Assembly: GCA_937775265.1 (NCBI GenBank)
Contig: CALKBV010000002.1
Coordinates: 54,538 to 118,537 of the forward strand
Source of the DNA: an uncultured Pseudomonadales bacterium
GTDB lineage: Bacteria > Pseudomonadota > Gammaproteobacteria > Pseudomonadales > Azotimanducaceae
Length of the DNA stretch: 64,000 nt
Reading direction: 5' to 3'
The notes below the pieces were generated by a model, which had not been told where the DNA came from, searched no databases, and saw nothing but the letters and a program-made list of their open reading frames with translations. Every line of letters starts with the position of its first letter. Positions within the stretch are counted from its first letter, which is position 1. The position numbers were made by a program, and so were the translations under genes. This document shows, one piece after another, positions 36,610 to 46,104 of the stretch.

Positions 36610-36690
36610 CGCGCTTTCCCTGATTATCGAAAGCTTCCCAGCTTTTCCGATCCACAGGTTTCGACAACTTTTTAGCGACACCATTAGATC

Positions 36691-39456
36691 ATGAGCAAGT
36701 ATTCACCTCAGGACATCGAACAATCCTGGTACCAGAAATGGGAAGAGAACAATTACTTCGCCCCCTCGGGTCACGGTGAATCCTATAGCATCGCGATTCC
36801 ACCCCCCAACGTAACGGGCAACCTGCACATGGGACATGCCTTCCAGCATAGCCTTGTGGATTCACTGATTCGTTACCAGCGTATGAGCGGCAAGAACACG
36901 CTTTGGCAAATGGGTACAGACCATGCCGGTATCGCAACCCAGATGCTCGTGACCGAACAACTTGCAGCCCAGGGTATCAAACCTCTCGATATTGGCCGGG
37001 AAGCGTTCATCGACAAAGTCTGGGAGTGGAAGGAAGAGTCCGGAGGAACCATATCCAAACAACTGAGACGCCTTGGCGCCTCTCTTCACTGGGAAACAGA
37101 ACGATTCACCCTTGATGACGGTTTGTCAGAAGCCGTTCTTGAGGTGTTTGTGCGCCTTCACGAAGAAGGTCTGATCTACCGAGGCAAACGCCTGGTGAAC
37201 TGGGATCCTGTTCTAAAGACATCGATCTCCGATCTTGAAGTTGAAAGCGAGGAAGAACAGGGCCATCTCTGGCACTTCCGCTATCCTCTTGCCGACGAAT
37301 CGGGAGAGTTCCTGGTCGTCGCAACGACACGACCGGAAACCATGTTGGGTGATACTGCTGTCGCTGTCAGCCCGAATGATGATCGCTACAAGGCTCTGGT
37401 GGGTAAAGAAATTATCCTTCCTCTAACTGGGCGACGAATTCCAATCATCGCTGATCAGTACGTCGATATGGCATTCGGCACCGGGTGCGTCAAGATCACA
37501 CCGGCCCATGACTTCAATGACTATGATGTCGGTCATCGTCACGACCTGCCGATCATTAACATTCTTAACGAAGATGCCAGCCTCAACGATGAGGTGCCTG
37601 AAAAGTATCGGGGAATGGACCGTTTCGAAGCTCGTAAGGCCGTTATCGCGGACCTCGACGCCCTAGGTCTATTGGAAAAGATAGAAGATCACACGATGGC
37701 CATCCCGCGCGGGGAAAGGTCCGGCGTCGTTGTTGAGCCTTTCCTGTCCGATCAGTGGTTTGTCGATATCAAGTCGCTCGCCGAGCCGGCCATCAAAGCG
37801 GTCGAGGACGGAAAAATTGAGTTCATTCCGAAAAATGCAGAGAACATCTACTTCTCATGGATGAGAAACATCGAAGACTGGTGCATTTCCAGGCAGCTCT
37901 GGTGGGGACATCGAATTCCCGCCTGGTATGACGCCGATGGCAACATCTATGTAGGGCGCAGTGAACAGGAAGCACGGGATAAGCATAATCTAGCTGCAAA
38001 CATCGAACTTATGCAGGATCCCGACGTTTTGGATACCTGGTTCTCGTCTGCCCTTTGGACTTTCTCTACCCTGGGCTGGCCCGAACAGACCAAGGAACTG
38101 GAAACGTTTCACTCTACCGACATTATGGTGACAGGACACGACATCATCAGTCTGTGGGTTTCCCGCATGATTATGATGTCGATGAAATTCACCGGTGAAG
38201 TACCGTTCAAGAAGGTCTACATACACGGCCTGGTGACCGATTCCACAGGCCAGAAAATGTCCAAGTCGAAGGGCAACGGCCTGGACCCGATGGATATCAT
38301 CAACGGAATCAGCCTGGATGAACTCGTTGCTAAACGAACCGATAACCTGATGCAGCCGAAAATGGCCAAGCGTATAGACAAAGCCACTCGAAAAGAATAC
38401 CCGGAGGGCATCACGGCTTGCGGGACTGATCCACTTCGGTTTACTTTCTACTCGATTGCTACCCGCACCCGCACCATTCGTTTTGATATGAAAAGGGTCG
38501 AGGGATATCGGAACTTTTGCAACAAACTGTGGAACGCGGCTATTTTTGTATCCGGAAATATCAGCGATAACGAATCACGACTGGACAGCACAGGCGTTGA
38601 ACTGTCAACGATCGATCATTGGATCATTTCAGAATTCCAGAAGACTGCAGCCGCGGTGAACCTGGCCATGGAAACCTATCGCTTTGACCTGGCTGCGAAA
38701 GAAATTTACGAGTTTGTCTGGGACGAGTTCTGCGACTGGTATCTAGAACTGACCAAGCCAATATTAAATAGCGACGATGCTACCCAGGCACAGAAACTGG
38801 GCACCCAGCAGACACTTGCGCGAATACTAGAGTCTGTATTACGGCTGGCTCACCCATTCTTGCCATTTCTAACGGAAGAACTCTGGCAGAAAGTGCCGTC
38901 AACAGTTCGTCTTTCAGGCGATACCATCATGCTGCAACCGTTCCCTGTTGCGGATGAAAAGCTTATCAGTGATGCGGCCAGCAAGGACGTCGACTGGTTG
39001 AAAACGGTGGTCACCGGCGTACGTAACATTCGCGGCGAAATGGATATCTCTCCAGCGAGACAAGTGCCCATCCTGTTTTCGAATGGCAGTACCGAAGACC
39101 AGGAACGCTTGGACAAATTTACCCGTGAACTTACGTTCCTGGTCAGGCCGGAGTCACTCACCTGGCTTAGTGACAACGCAGAGAAGCCCATGTCAGCGAC
39201 CGCACTGGTTGGTGAAATGGAACTGCTGGTGCCCATGGCAGGATTGATCGACAAGGAAGCAGAACTGGCCCGACTGGACAAGGAGATCGATCGCAAACAG
39301 AAAGATCGCGCGAAAACAGAAGGCAAGATTAACAATCCAAGCTTTGTTGAGAAGGCGCCTGAAGAAGTTGTTCAGAAAGAGAGAGACAAACTCAAGGACC
39401 TGGATTCTGCACTGGAAAAGCTAAACGAACAACGAGTGAGCATTAACGCAATTTAG
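36691..39456 (+). CDS. valS: valyl-tRNA synthetase
   Basis: Class I aminoacyl-tRNA synthetase of 921 residues. The HIGH motif is [13 protein letters not shown] near residue 43 and the KMSKS motif is [11 protein letters not shown] near residue 521. The CP1 editing domain (about residues 190-345) contains [13 protein letters not shown]. The C-terminal coiled coil, rich in Lys and Glu, ends the protein. Position after holC is standard. Expression is probably driven by the TATAAT-containing promoter just upstream. Confidence 0.98.
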   Translation: MSKYSPQDIEQSWYQKWEENNYFAPSGHGESYSIAIPPPNVTGNLHMGHAFQHSLVDSLIRYQRMSGKNTLWQMGTDHAGIATQMLVTEQLAAQGIKPLDIGREAFIDKVWEWKEESGGTISKQLRRLGASLHWETERFTLDDGLSEAVLEVFVRLHEEGLIYRGKRLVNWDPVLKTSISDLEVESEEEQGHLWHFRYPLADESGEFLVVATTRPETMLGDTAVAVSPNDDRYKALVGKEIILPLTGRRIPIIADQYVDMAFGTGCVKITPAHDFNDYDVGHRHDLPIINILNEDASLNDEVPEKYRGMDRFEARKAVIADLDALGLLEKIEDHTMAIPRGERSGVVVEPFLSDQWFVDIKSLAEPAIKAVEDGKIEFIPKNAENIYFSWMRNIEDWCISRQLWWGHRIPAWYDADGNIYVGRSEQEARDKHNLAANIELMQDPDVLDTWFSSALWTFSTLGWPEQTKELETFHSTDIMVTGHDIISLWVSRMIMMSMKFTGEVPFKKVYIHGLVTDSTGQKMSKSKGNGLDPMDIINGISLDELVAKRTDNLMQPKMAKRIDKATRKEYPEGITACGTDPLRFTFYSIATRTRTIRFDMKRVEGYRNFCNKLWNAAIFVSGNISDNESRLDSTGVELSTIDHWIISEFQKTAAAVNLAMETYRFDLAAKEIYEFVWDEFCDWYLELTKPILNSDDATQAQKLGTQQTLARILESVLRLAHPFLPFLTEELWQKVPSTVRLSGDTIMLQPFPVADEKLISDAASKDVDWLKTVVTGVRNIRGEMDISPARQVPILFSNGSTEDQERLDKFTRELTFLVRPESLTWLSDNAEKPMSATALVGEMELLVPMAGLIDKEAELARLDKEIDRKQKDRAKTEGKINNPSFVEKAPEEVVQKERDKLKDLDSALEKLNEQRVSINAI

Positions 39457-39542
39457 CCCGCGGTTCGAGTTCGATCTCACCAAGACTGGCAAGAGACTCC
39501 AGGCTGAAGATACAGCTGAGCACCAGGCTATAAGCTGGCTGA

Positions 39543-40517
39543 TTAGTGGTCCACCGTTAATATCACTTTACCCGTCGTTGTGTCCGACGCGACGAGATCA
39601 TGGGCATCCGCAATCCCTGTGATCGGAAATACTGCTTCTATGATCGGCTTAATTTCCTGGTTCACAATTTTCGGCCAGACTTTTTCTTCCAGCTGAGCCA
39701 TCACGACTGCTTTTTCTGTCACTGGTCGCGTACGCAAAGTAGACCCAATAATCCTCGCTCGCTTCATCATCATCTGCGCAAGATCGAGTTCCGCCTTGAT
39801 ACCGCCCATCAGGCCAATTAAAACCAACCGCCCTCCAAGGCCGAGCAAGCTGAGGTTGTCAGACAGGTAACCCGCACCCACAGGATCCAGGATGACATCA
39901 ACCCCGCTTTCGCCGGCAAACGTCTTCGCGGTTTCAAGGAATGATCCATCATGACGGTTGAATCCGCCACTGGCGCCAAGTTCGATGCAGGCGCGCAGCT
40001 TATCTTTGGACCCAACCGTGACAAAACTGCTGGCACCAAATGCCTTACATAATTGAATGGCGGTCGTCCCAACACCGCTGCCCCCCGCATGAATGATAGT
40101 TTTATCACCGGCCTTCAACCCTGCTTCTATGAATAGGTTCAACCAGGCCGTCGCAAATACTTCAGGCAATGCAGCGGCCTGCTCATCAGAAAGGCCATCC
40201 GGAATTGGCAGCACGCTGCCCTCATGGGCAGATGCGTACTGACTATAGCCGCCACCAGCCAGCAGAGCACAAACCTTGTCACCCGACATGAATCGAGTGC
40301 AGCCTGCACCCACCTCGACAATTTCGCCTGCACATTCCAGGCCCATGATTTCACTCGCACCCGGAGGTGGCGGGTAGAAGCCCTTTCGCTGCATCAGGTC
40401 AGCCCTGTTGATTGCGGTCGCAGAAATCCTAATCAGTACTTCATGATCACCGATTTTTGGATGATCAACTTCACCCCAGGAAAGGGAATGGTCTTCGTTA
40501 ACAATGACAGCTTTCAT
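39543..40517 (-). CDS. NAD(P)H quinone oxidoreductase (PIG3 family)
   Basis: A 324-residue zinc-free medium-chain reductase related to human PIG3/TP53I3 and bacterial QorA-like enzymes. Seen are RADLMQRKGFYPPPPGASE near residue 38, the NADPH-binding HAGGSGVGTTAIQLCKAFG near residue 142, and LIGLMGGIKAELDL. It lacks the structural zinc Cys cluster. It would reduce quinones or other electrophiles with NADPH. It converges with valS and is followed on the same strand by no other gene before the valS stop. Confidence 0.93.
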   Translation of the reverse strand: MKAVIVNEDHSLSWGEVDHPKIGDHEVLIRISATAINRADLMQRKGFYPPPPGASEIMGLECAGEIVEVGAGCTRFMSGDKVCALLAGGGYSQYASAHEGSVLPIPDGLSDEQAAALPEVFATAWLNLFIEAGLKAGDKTIIHAGGSGVGTTAIQLCKAFGASSFVTVGSKDKLRACIELGASGGFNRHDGSFLETAKTFAGESGVDVILDPVGAGYLSDNLSLLGLGGRLVLIGLMGGIKAELDLAQMMMKRARIIGSTLRTRPVTEKAVVMAQLEEKVWPKIVNQEIKPIIEAVFPITGIADAHDLVASDTTTGKVILTVDH

Positions 40518-40528
40518 AAGGTCAGCAT

Positions 40529-40756
40529 CTAGTAATGGGGTGGCTTTTCATCCTCTGCTGAACCGCCATCAGGAATCGACGACTCCAGTTTCCTGAATTG
40601 GCTCAACAAATGTTTGAGTTGATCTTCAAGCGCCATAATTTGTCTCTGTTGTTCCGACGCGGCGTCATCAAGTTTTTGTAATGTGTCTTCCTGGAATGCC
40701 TGGCGTTCTTCCAGGAGAATAATTTTTTCTTCAAGGTATTCCGGCGACTCAGGCAT
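40529..40756 (-). CDS. slyX: SlyX family protein
   Basis: A 75-residue coiled-coil protein. The heptad-rich sequence ending ...KPPHY and the E-K--LEER-AFQEDTL-KLD pattern match SlyX, a conserved gammaproteobacterial protein of unknown function. Its ATG overlaps the hisF stop by one base (TGATG), so it is probably translated with hisH-hisF. Confidence 0.9.
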   Translation of the reverse strand: MPESPEYLEEKIILLEERQAFQEDTLQKLDDAASEQQRQIMALEDQLKHLLSQFRKLESSIPDGGSAEDEKPPHY

Positions 40757-41535
40757 CAGTAGCGCAATCTGACTTTGACGCCATGCTCATGCAGCCACTG
40801 CTTTAAACCGGACACGGTATAGTCGCCATAGTGGACCATAGAGGCAACGAGCGCTGCGTCCGCTTTACCTTCGGTAAGGACCTCAAGCAAGTGCTCCGGT
40901 TTCCCGGCCCCACCGGAGGCAATGACCGGAATTGAAACCGCTTCAGAGATCATTCTCGTCAGGTTAATCTCATAACCTTCCCGGGTTCCATCTGCATCGA
41001 TCGAATTAACAACCAGTTCACCTGCACCTAGTTCTTCACCCTTGAGCGCCCAGTCCAGCGCATCGACACCCATCGGGGTGCGTCCGCCATTGATAATGAC
41101 TTCGTAGCCACTCGGGAACTCCCTTGAAGTTTCGACCCTTAAAATATCCATCGAGAGCACTGTGTTTTGAGCACCAAACGCATGCGCACACTCTGCAATC
41201 AATTCAGGGCGCTTGACCGCAGCAGAGTTCACATTGATTTTTTCTGCGCCGGCCCAGAGCAATCTGTTGGCATCTTCAACCGTTCGCACTCCGCCACCGA
41301 CTGAGAAAGGAATGTAAACCTGTTTCGCTACTTGTTCCACAACATCCAGCATAATGTTCCTGGCATCGCTGGAGGCTGTAATGTCATAGAACACCAGTTC
41401 GTCCAGGCCATCCTCGTAGTATTCCCTGGCTTTCAACACAGGGTCACCAATGTCTTTCGTATCAACAAACTTGACACTCTTGGCCAGCTTGCCATCTCGC
41501 ACATCCAGACAGGCAATGATTCTCTTACTTAGCAT
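40756..41535 (-). CDS. hisF: imidazole glycerol phosphate synthase, cyclase subunit
   Basis: A 259-residue beta/alpha barrel. Catalytic aspartates are in [11 protein letters not shown] (Asp11) and in [14 protein letters not shown]. Phosphate-binding loops [10 protein letters not shown] and [10 protein letters not shown] are intact. With HisH it converts PRFAR and glutamine-derived ammonia to IGP and AICAR in histidine synthesis. The pattern [14 protein letters not shown] and [10 protein letters not shown] resembles the deltaproteobacterial/Legionella-like branch more than enteric HisF. ATG 41535 overlaps the hisH 3' end; an ATG four codons earlier is possible. hisA and hisB are not adjacent. 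Confidence 0.92.
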   Translation of the reverse strand: MLSKRIIACLDVRDGKLAKSVKFVDTKDIGDPVLKAREYYEDGLDELVFYDITASSDARNIMLDVVEQVAKQVYIPFSVGGGVRTVEDANRLLWAGAEKINVNSAAVKRPELIAECAHAFGAQNTVLSMDILRVETSREFPSGYEVIINGGRTPMGVDALDWALKGEELGAGELVVNSIDADGTREGYEINLTRMISEAVSIPVIASGGAGKPEHLLEVLTEGKADAALVASMVHYGDYTVSGLKQWLHEHGVKVRLRY

Positions 41536-42149
41536 GTTGCATCCCAATGTTTAAATGCACCAAGCAGCTTTAGACCCAGCGCACCACTTTTCTCCAGGTG
41601 GAACTGAGTGGCAAACAGGTTTTCGCTGGCGATCACAGAACAGAATGTTTTGTCGCCGTATTCTGTGGTTCCTACCATATGATCACTGTTGACTGGCCGA
41701 GCAAAATAGCTGTGGACGAAATAGAACTCATCCCCAGACTGAATATTTTTCAACATCGGATGCGGTCGATTGATCGTCAATTCATTCCAGCCGATATGTG
41801 GCACCTTAAGGGATCTATCAGAGAACTCGAATCTTTCGGACGCTCCTTCCACTAGCCCCAGGCAGGTTTTGTCGCCTTCCTCGGTATGCTCAAGCACGAT
41901 CTGCAAACCCAGACAGATGCCCAGCAGCGGTTTCCCTGTTGCATAGAAAGATTTTATTGCCTCATCAAGCCCTCGGTCGCAAAGAGTATCCACGGCACTC
42001 TCCGCCGAACCCACACCCGGGAAAATCAACTTGTCTGCAGCCGCAACGACAGCCGGATCAGCCGATATCTCGGCGTCCATACCGACATACTGACAGGCAC
42101 GCTGGACACTGCGTACATTGCCTGCATCATAATCCACGATGACCAGCAT
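41529..42149 (-). CDS. hisH: imidazole glycerol phosphate synthase, glutaminase subunit
   Basis: A 206-residue class I glutamine amidotransferase. The nucleophile Cys is in [14 protein letters not shown] near residue 77, and the His-Glu pair in [14 protein letters not shown] (FHLEKSG in place of the common FHPEKSG). It hydrolyses glutamine and channels ammonia to HisF. It is the first gene of a hisH-hisF-slyX set, with a TATAAT on the minus strand just upstream. Confidence 0.93.
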   Translation of the reverse strand: MLVIVDYDAGNVRSVQRACQYVGMDAEISADPAVVAAADKLIFPGVGSAESAVDTLCDRGLDEAIKSFYATGKPLLGICLGLQIVLEHTEEGDKTCLGLVEGASERFEFSDRSLKVPHIGWNELTINRPHPMLKNIQSGDEFYFVHSYFARPVNSDHMVGTTEYGDKTFCSVIASENLFATQFHLEKSGALGLKLLGAFKHWDATC

Positions 42150-42173
42150 AGAGACTCCACTAAAAGAGCGCGC

Positions 42174-42179
42174 ATTATA
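42174..42179 (-). promoter_or_regulatory. -10 element upstream of hisH
   Basis: On the minus strand GGTATAATGCGCGC contains a consensus TATAAT 24 bases before the hisH start. The -35 region about 17 bases further up is not well conserved. The arrangement implies a short leader of about 17-20 bases. Confidence 0.5.
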
Positions 42180-42370
42180 CCCTCACGGTTTTGGCATTAC
42201 AGCGCTGTATGAAGCTTAAACATACATTTTGATTGAGGTTTTTCAGGCGCGACATTACAGCGTATCGCCCAAGCCTAAACTATGGTCGTTCTCCTTCTGC
42301 CCAGATTCAAAGAATGCAGTAGAGGTGATGACTTGATACCATCAAGTCTTCGTAAAATGGAAGAATCAAT

Positions 42371-44248
42371 ATGCGATTACCAACACTGGTGATGGTTCTA
42401 TTCCTGCTTGGCGGCTGCCAGGAAGCATCTGAATCGAACAGTTCCCTCACAGCCCATGATTCTGATACACCAATTCTCGCAGTGCCGATATCCGCCACCC
42501 CGCGGGGAGAAAAGCACGCCCTGTTTGGTGACTTGCACGTGCACACCATGTACTCATTTGACGCTTTTGTGATGGGCACATTGGCATCGCCTGACGCCGC
42601 CTATGACTTTGCAAAAGGTGGCGTATTAACACATCCGGGCGGGTTCGACATGCAATTAGAGGTGCCCTTGGACTTCTACGCCGTCACGGATCACGCTTTC
42701 TATCTAGGCGCGTTACGCAGCATGACGGTTGAGGGCAATGCGCTGTACGAACATGAACTTGCTGAGGGCGTTCGCAATCTGTCTAATGAAAAATCACGGG
42801 GGACTGCGTTCGCCACAATGCTTGCGTTTCTTAGCTCAGAACGCCGTGCAGAACTCATTGACCCTGTGTCGTCAACCAGCGCGTGGGATGATATTAAGGC
42901 TGCCGCGAATCGCCACAATGATCCCGGTAAATTCACAGCTTTTCTGGGATATGAATACACCTCATCAGGCGATGCGTTTGAAAATCTACACAGGAACGTC
43001 ATCTTTAAGGGAGATACTGCGCCAGACTTGCCATTTTCAAGACTGGACTCCAGGAACCCTGAAGATTTGTGGCGCTGGATGGATGAGCAACGCCTCGCCG
43101 GATACGAGTCGCTGGCGATGCCCCACAATTCAAATGGTTCCAATGGCTGGATGTTTAGTCTGACGGCTTTTGATGGCAAACCACTCGATAGTGACTACGC
43201 AGATCTGCGCATGCGCAATGAGCGCCTGGTAGAAAATTCGCAAATTAAAGGCTCTTCAGACACTCATCCTGCTTTGTCACCCAATGACGAATGGGCAGAC
43301 TTTGAAATAATGAAAGTCAGAATCGCCTCGAACCTGGCAAGCCAACCACAGGGCAGTTACGTGCGCGAAGCGCTACGAAACGGCATCGAATTTCAGACTA
43401 AGAAGGGTTTCAATCCATTTAAGTTCGGCGTGATTGGCTCAAGCGACACACACAATGCATCTTATGCCGGCGCCGAAGATAATTACTGGAGCAAAACTGG
43501 CAGGCTCGATGATGAACCCGTTGAACGCGGCTCAGTTCCGCTGGCACAACCCGCAGAAGATGGTTCAGCGTACCTTAAGACTTATCGAAGCCAGTGGAGC
43601 GCCGGTAGCCTGGCGGGTGTCTGGGCAGAGGAAAACACCCGTACAGCGATCTACAACGCATTGCATCGCAAGGAGACTTTTTCAACTTCCGGTACCAGAA
43701 TTCAGGTTCGATTCTTCGCCGGCTATGACCTGCCAGCACTAGATACCAATGACTTAATTAACAAAGCCTACGCTGGCGGTGTCCCTATGGGTGGCGAACT
43801 TGTGGCAGAGGCAGGCCAATCACCGAGCTTTTTGGTATGGGCGCTACAGGACCCCAATAAGTCTGCGCTGCAGCGGGTGCAAATTATTAAAGCCTCGGTG
43901 CGTGACGGGAACTCGTCTGAGAAGGTTTTTGATGTCGCCTGCTCCGATGGAGCAAAGGTAAATCCTCAAACGCACCGCTGTCCCGATAACGGTGCCAGAG
44001 TAGATCTCACAGATTGCACCGTCAGCACGGGGGTTGGTGACCCCGAAATGCTTGTACGCTGGGTGGACCCAGAGTTTGACGAATCCGAGCACGCAATATA
44101 CTACGTACGGGCGCTGGAGAATCCAGTTTGTCGATGGTCAACTTGGGATGCGCTGCGGACGGGCGTTGAACCGAATCCTGCACTGTCTGCGACTATCCAG
44201 GAGCGGGCCTGGACTTCTCCGATTTGGTTCAGCCCAGCCTCAGAGTAG
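42371..44248 (+). CDS. DUF3604-domain lipoprotein
   Basis: A 625-residue exported protein. The signal peptide ends in a lipobox (LFLLGGCQEAS, Cys16), so it should be a lipoprotein. The body matches the DUF3604 family: FGDLHVHTMYSFDAF with a PHP-like HxH metal motif, YAVTDHAFYLG, FTAFLGYEYTSS, GYESLAMPHNSNGSNG, and FGVIGSSDTHNASYAG. These resemble metal-dependent phosphoesterase motifs, but no member has a proven activity that I know of. It is the first of three tightly linked genes with ppiC-like and HupE-like genes. Confidence 0.88.
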   Translation: MRLPTLVMVLFLLGGCQEASESNSSLTAHDSDTPILAVPISATPRGEKHALFGDLHVHTMYSFDAFVMGTLASPDAAYDFAKGGVLTHPGGFDMQLEVPLDFYAVTDHAFYLGALRSMTVEGNALYEHELAEGVRNLSNEKSRGTAFATMLAFLSSERRAELIDPVSSTSAWDDIKAAANRHNDPGKFTAFLGYEYTSSGDAFENLHRNVIFKGDTAPDLPFSRLDSRNPEDLWRWMDEQRLAGYESLAMPHNSNGSNGWMFSLTAFDGKPLDSDYADLRMRNERLVENSQIKGSSDTHPALSPNDEWADFEIMKVRIASNLASQPQGSYVREALRNGIEFQTKKGFNPFKFGVIGSSDTHNASYAGAEDNYWSKTGRLDDEPVERGSVPLAQPAEDGSAYLKTYRSQWSAGSLAGVWAEENTRTAIYNALHRKETFSTSGTRIQVRFFAGYDLPALDTNDLINKAYAGGVPMGGELVAEAGQSPSFLVWALQDPNKSALQRVQIIKASVRDGNSSEKVFDVACSDGAKVNPQTHRCPDNGARVDLTDCTVSTGVGDPEMLVRWVDPEFDESEHAIYYVRALENPVCRWSTWDALRTGVEPNPALSATIQERAWTSPIWFSPASE

Positions 44249-44250
44249 GG

Positions 44251-45027
44251 ATGATGCGCTGGCTTCGTGAACCGGTTCTGTGGTTTTGTTTGATTGGAGC
44301 ATTGCTGTTTACCGCCAATCATCTACAACAGACGGATCGTATTGTTATAGATGATGCGGTGCGGGCGCGTATCTCTGCGCTATGGCAAGCACAAATGAAT
44401 CAGCCGCCGACGGAACCTGAACTACAATCATTAGTTGATGCCTGGCTCCGGCAAGAGGTGTTGTACCGTGAAGCAGTGCGGCAGGGCCTGATGGAGGATG
44501 ACGATATTGTGCGTCGCAGACTTGTACAGAAGCTGGGCTTTCTACATCAGTTTTCCGAAGACACACCGGTGAGCCAATCTGAACTCGACGCTTATTACCA
44601 GGCGAACATTAAGCGATACACGCTGCCACAGCGATACAGTTTCAAACAGATCTATCTGTCGAACCCTTTATCGGTTGCATCTGTTCATTCCAGTCTGTTG
44701 GCCGGTGAGGACTGGCAAGGCCTGGGTAGTGCCACGCTATTACCGCGGACTTACCTGTCTAAAAATGCACGTGAAATTACTGTTTTATTGGGGGCCGAGT
44801 TCGCATCGCAATTAGCAGAACTAGTAGCCGCGAGTTGGACAGGGCCTTATAAAAGCAGTTATGGGTACCATCTGGTTTATCTCGAGGAACGCATCGCACC
44901 CGACGCAACCCCACTTTCCTACATCACCACAAAAGTTCGCGCAGATCTGATCAGGCAGAAATCCGAAAAAGCCGCCGATGCCCTCTATAGGCAACTACTC
45001 AAGCGCTACGACGTGGTCCATCGTTAG
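44251..45027 (+). CDS. PpiC-type peptidylprolyl isomerase, membrane-anchored
   Basis: A 258-residue parvulin-type foldase. A single N-terminal helix (VLWFCLIGALLFTANH) anchors it with the catalytic part in the periplasm. The N-terminal SurA-like region is followed by a parvulin domain (RYSFKQIYLSNP to SSYGYHLVYLEERI, about residues 130-230). ATG 44251 lies two bases after the DUF3604 stop and immediately follows a GGG/GAGTAGGG site. It may help fold the DUF3604 protein or HupE-like partner. Confidence 0.85.
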   Translation: MMRWLREPVLWFCLIGALLFTANHLQQTDRIVIDDAVRARISALWQAQMNQPPTEPELQSLVDAWLRQEVLYREAVRQGLMEDDDIVRRRLVQKLGFLHQFSEDTPVSQSELDAYYQANIKRYTLPQRYSFKQIYLSNPLSVASVHSSLLAGEDWQGLGSATLLPRTYLSKNAREITVLLGAEFASQLAELVAASWTGPYKSSYGYHLVYLEERIAPDATPLSYITTKVRADLIRQKSEKAADALYRQLLKRYDVVHR

Positions 45028-46023
45028 ATGAGATGGCTGGTTTTATTGATGTGCGTGTTCTCCTGCCGATTGTTTGCTCATGAAGTTCAGCCTGCTGTAT
45101 TGCAGTTGACCGAGGCTAGCAATGGTGTCGATTGGGAAGTCCTGTTTAAACAGCCATACAAACAATCACGGATAGGGGGTGGCTTCTCCTCTTTAAAAGC
45201 ATTCGATCTGGCGGTGATCACCAATTGTGTTGCATCCAGGGGGCGCCAGCGCACTAGCGGTGTGATACTCGAGCAAAGGTTTAGGCTGGAATGCATCGAC
45301 GCGCCGCTGTCAGTGATGAGCATCAATGGTATTGAGCAGACCTTGGTCGACGTTATCGTTACCGTGAACTACAGACAAGCGGCCACAACCCGTTACCTGT
45401 TGAATGCACGCCAGCCAACCATCGAGTTTTCATCTGACACCGCCGTCCCGATTTTCCTGTTACTTGGAATTGAGCATTTACTACTCGGTTTTGATCATGT
45501 GCTGTTTGTGCTGGTGCTCTTGTATCTCGTACCTAGTTGGAAAACCCTGCTTGGCGTGGTGACAGCATTCACCGTTGCGCATTCGCTGACGCTTGGTTTG
45601 TCAGCATTTCAGTTAATCACCATACCTCAGGCACCGGTTGAGGCACTTGTCGCTCTTAGTATTGTGCTGCTGGCGCGAGAAGCTTTATCTTCAAAGCGCA
45701 CCCTGATACGCGCCCAACCGTGGTTAGCAGCATTTGCATTCGGCCTACTACATGGCCTGGGGTTTGCGGGCGCATTGTCAGCAATTGGATTACCGGATGA
45801 AAATGCAGTTGGCGCATTGTTCCTGTTTAACGTTGGCATCGAGCTTGGACAACTGACGATCGTCGGTTCGATGCTTGCTTTGGTTTTCGTGGGCGCCCGA
45901 TTAGGCCTAAAAGCGACGTTGGATTCATGGCAGCCCATGGGGTTAATGCTAGTTCCTTTGTATCTGGCGGGTGGAATATCTATGTATTGGTTTGTTGAGC
46001 GATGTGCGCAGATAGTTGGTTAG
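45028..46023 (+). CDS. HupE/UreJ-family membrane protein
   Basis: A 331-residue protein with a signal-like N-terminus (LVLLMCVFSCRLFA), a soluble extracytoplasmic part to about residue 140, then six or more membrane helices. The HupE/UreJ_2 signature is FLLLGIEHLLLGFDHVLFVL and FGLLHGLGFAGALSAIG with conserved His and Asp. Related HupE/UreJ proteins are linked to nickel uptake, but this longer version with an exported domain is a different subgroup. The start codon directly abuts the preceding stop. Confidence 0.87.
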   Translation: MRWLVLLMCVFSCRLFAHEVQPAVLQLTEASNGVDWEVLFKQPYKQSRIGGGFSSLKAFDLAVITNCVASRGRQRTSGVILEQRFRLECIDAPLSVMSINGIEQTLVDVIVTVNYRQAATTRYLLNARQPTIEFSSDTAVPIFLLLGIEHLLLGFDHVLFVLVLLYLVPSWKTLLGVVTAFTVAHSLTLGLSAFQLITIPQAPVEALVALSIVLLAREALSSKRTLIRAQPWLAAFAFGLLHGLGFAGALSAIGLPDENAVGALFLFNVGIELGQLTIVGSMLALVFVGARLGLKATLDSWQPMGLMLVPLYLAGGISMYWFVERCAQIVG

Positions 46024-46054
46024 CGGGGCATTCCACAGGATCAACGCCCAAGTC

Positions 46055-46083
46055 TTTACAAACCTGTATTTTTTTTGTATCAC
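46055..46083 (+). promoter_or_regulatory. predicted sigma-70 promoter for the GntR-PurM gene
   Basis: TTTACA (46055-46060, five of six matches to TTGACA) is followed after exactly 17 bases by TATCAC (46078-46083, four of six matches to TATAAT). This would start transcription near 46090 and give a leader of only about 15 bases with no Shine-Dalgarno sequence before the ATG at 46105. Confidence 0.5.
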
Positions 46084-46095
46084 AATAGTGATACA
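46076..46095. promoter_or_regulatory. candidate GntR operator (8-4-8 perfect palindrome)
   Basis: TGTATCAC, AATA, GTGATACA form a perfect inverted repeat with 8-base arms. It overlaps the predicted -10 element and ends nine bases before the ATG of a gene encoding a GntR-type DNA-binding domain. Such placement is typical of an autorepression operator. Binding by this protein is inferred from proximity only. Confidence 0.65.
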
Positions 46096-46104
46096 GTTTG
46101 CGCC

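Noticed and set aside
39457..39542. GGTTCGAGTTCG near valS as a tRNA T-loop
   Set aside because: No acceptor, D or anticodon arm can be matched upstream; chance similarity.
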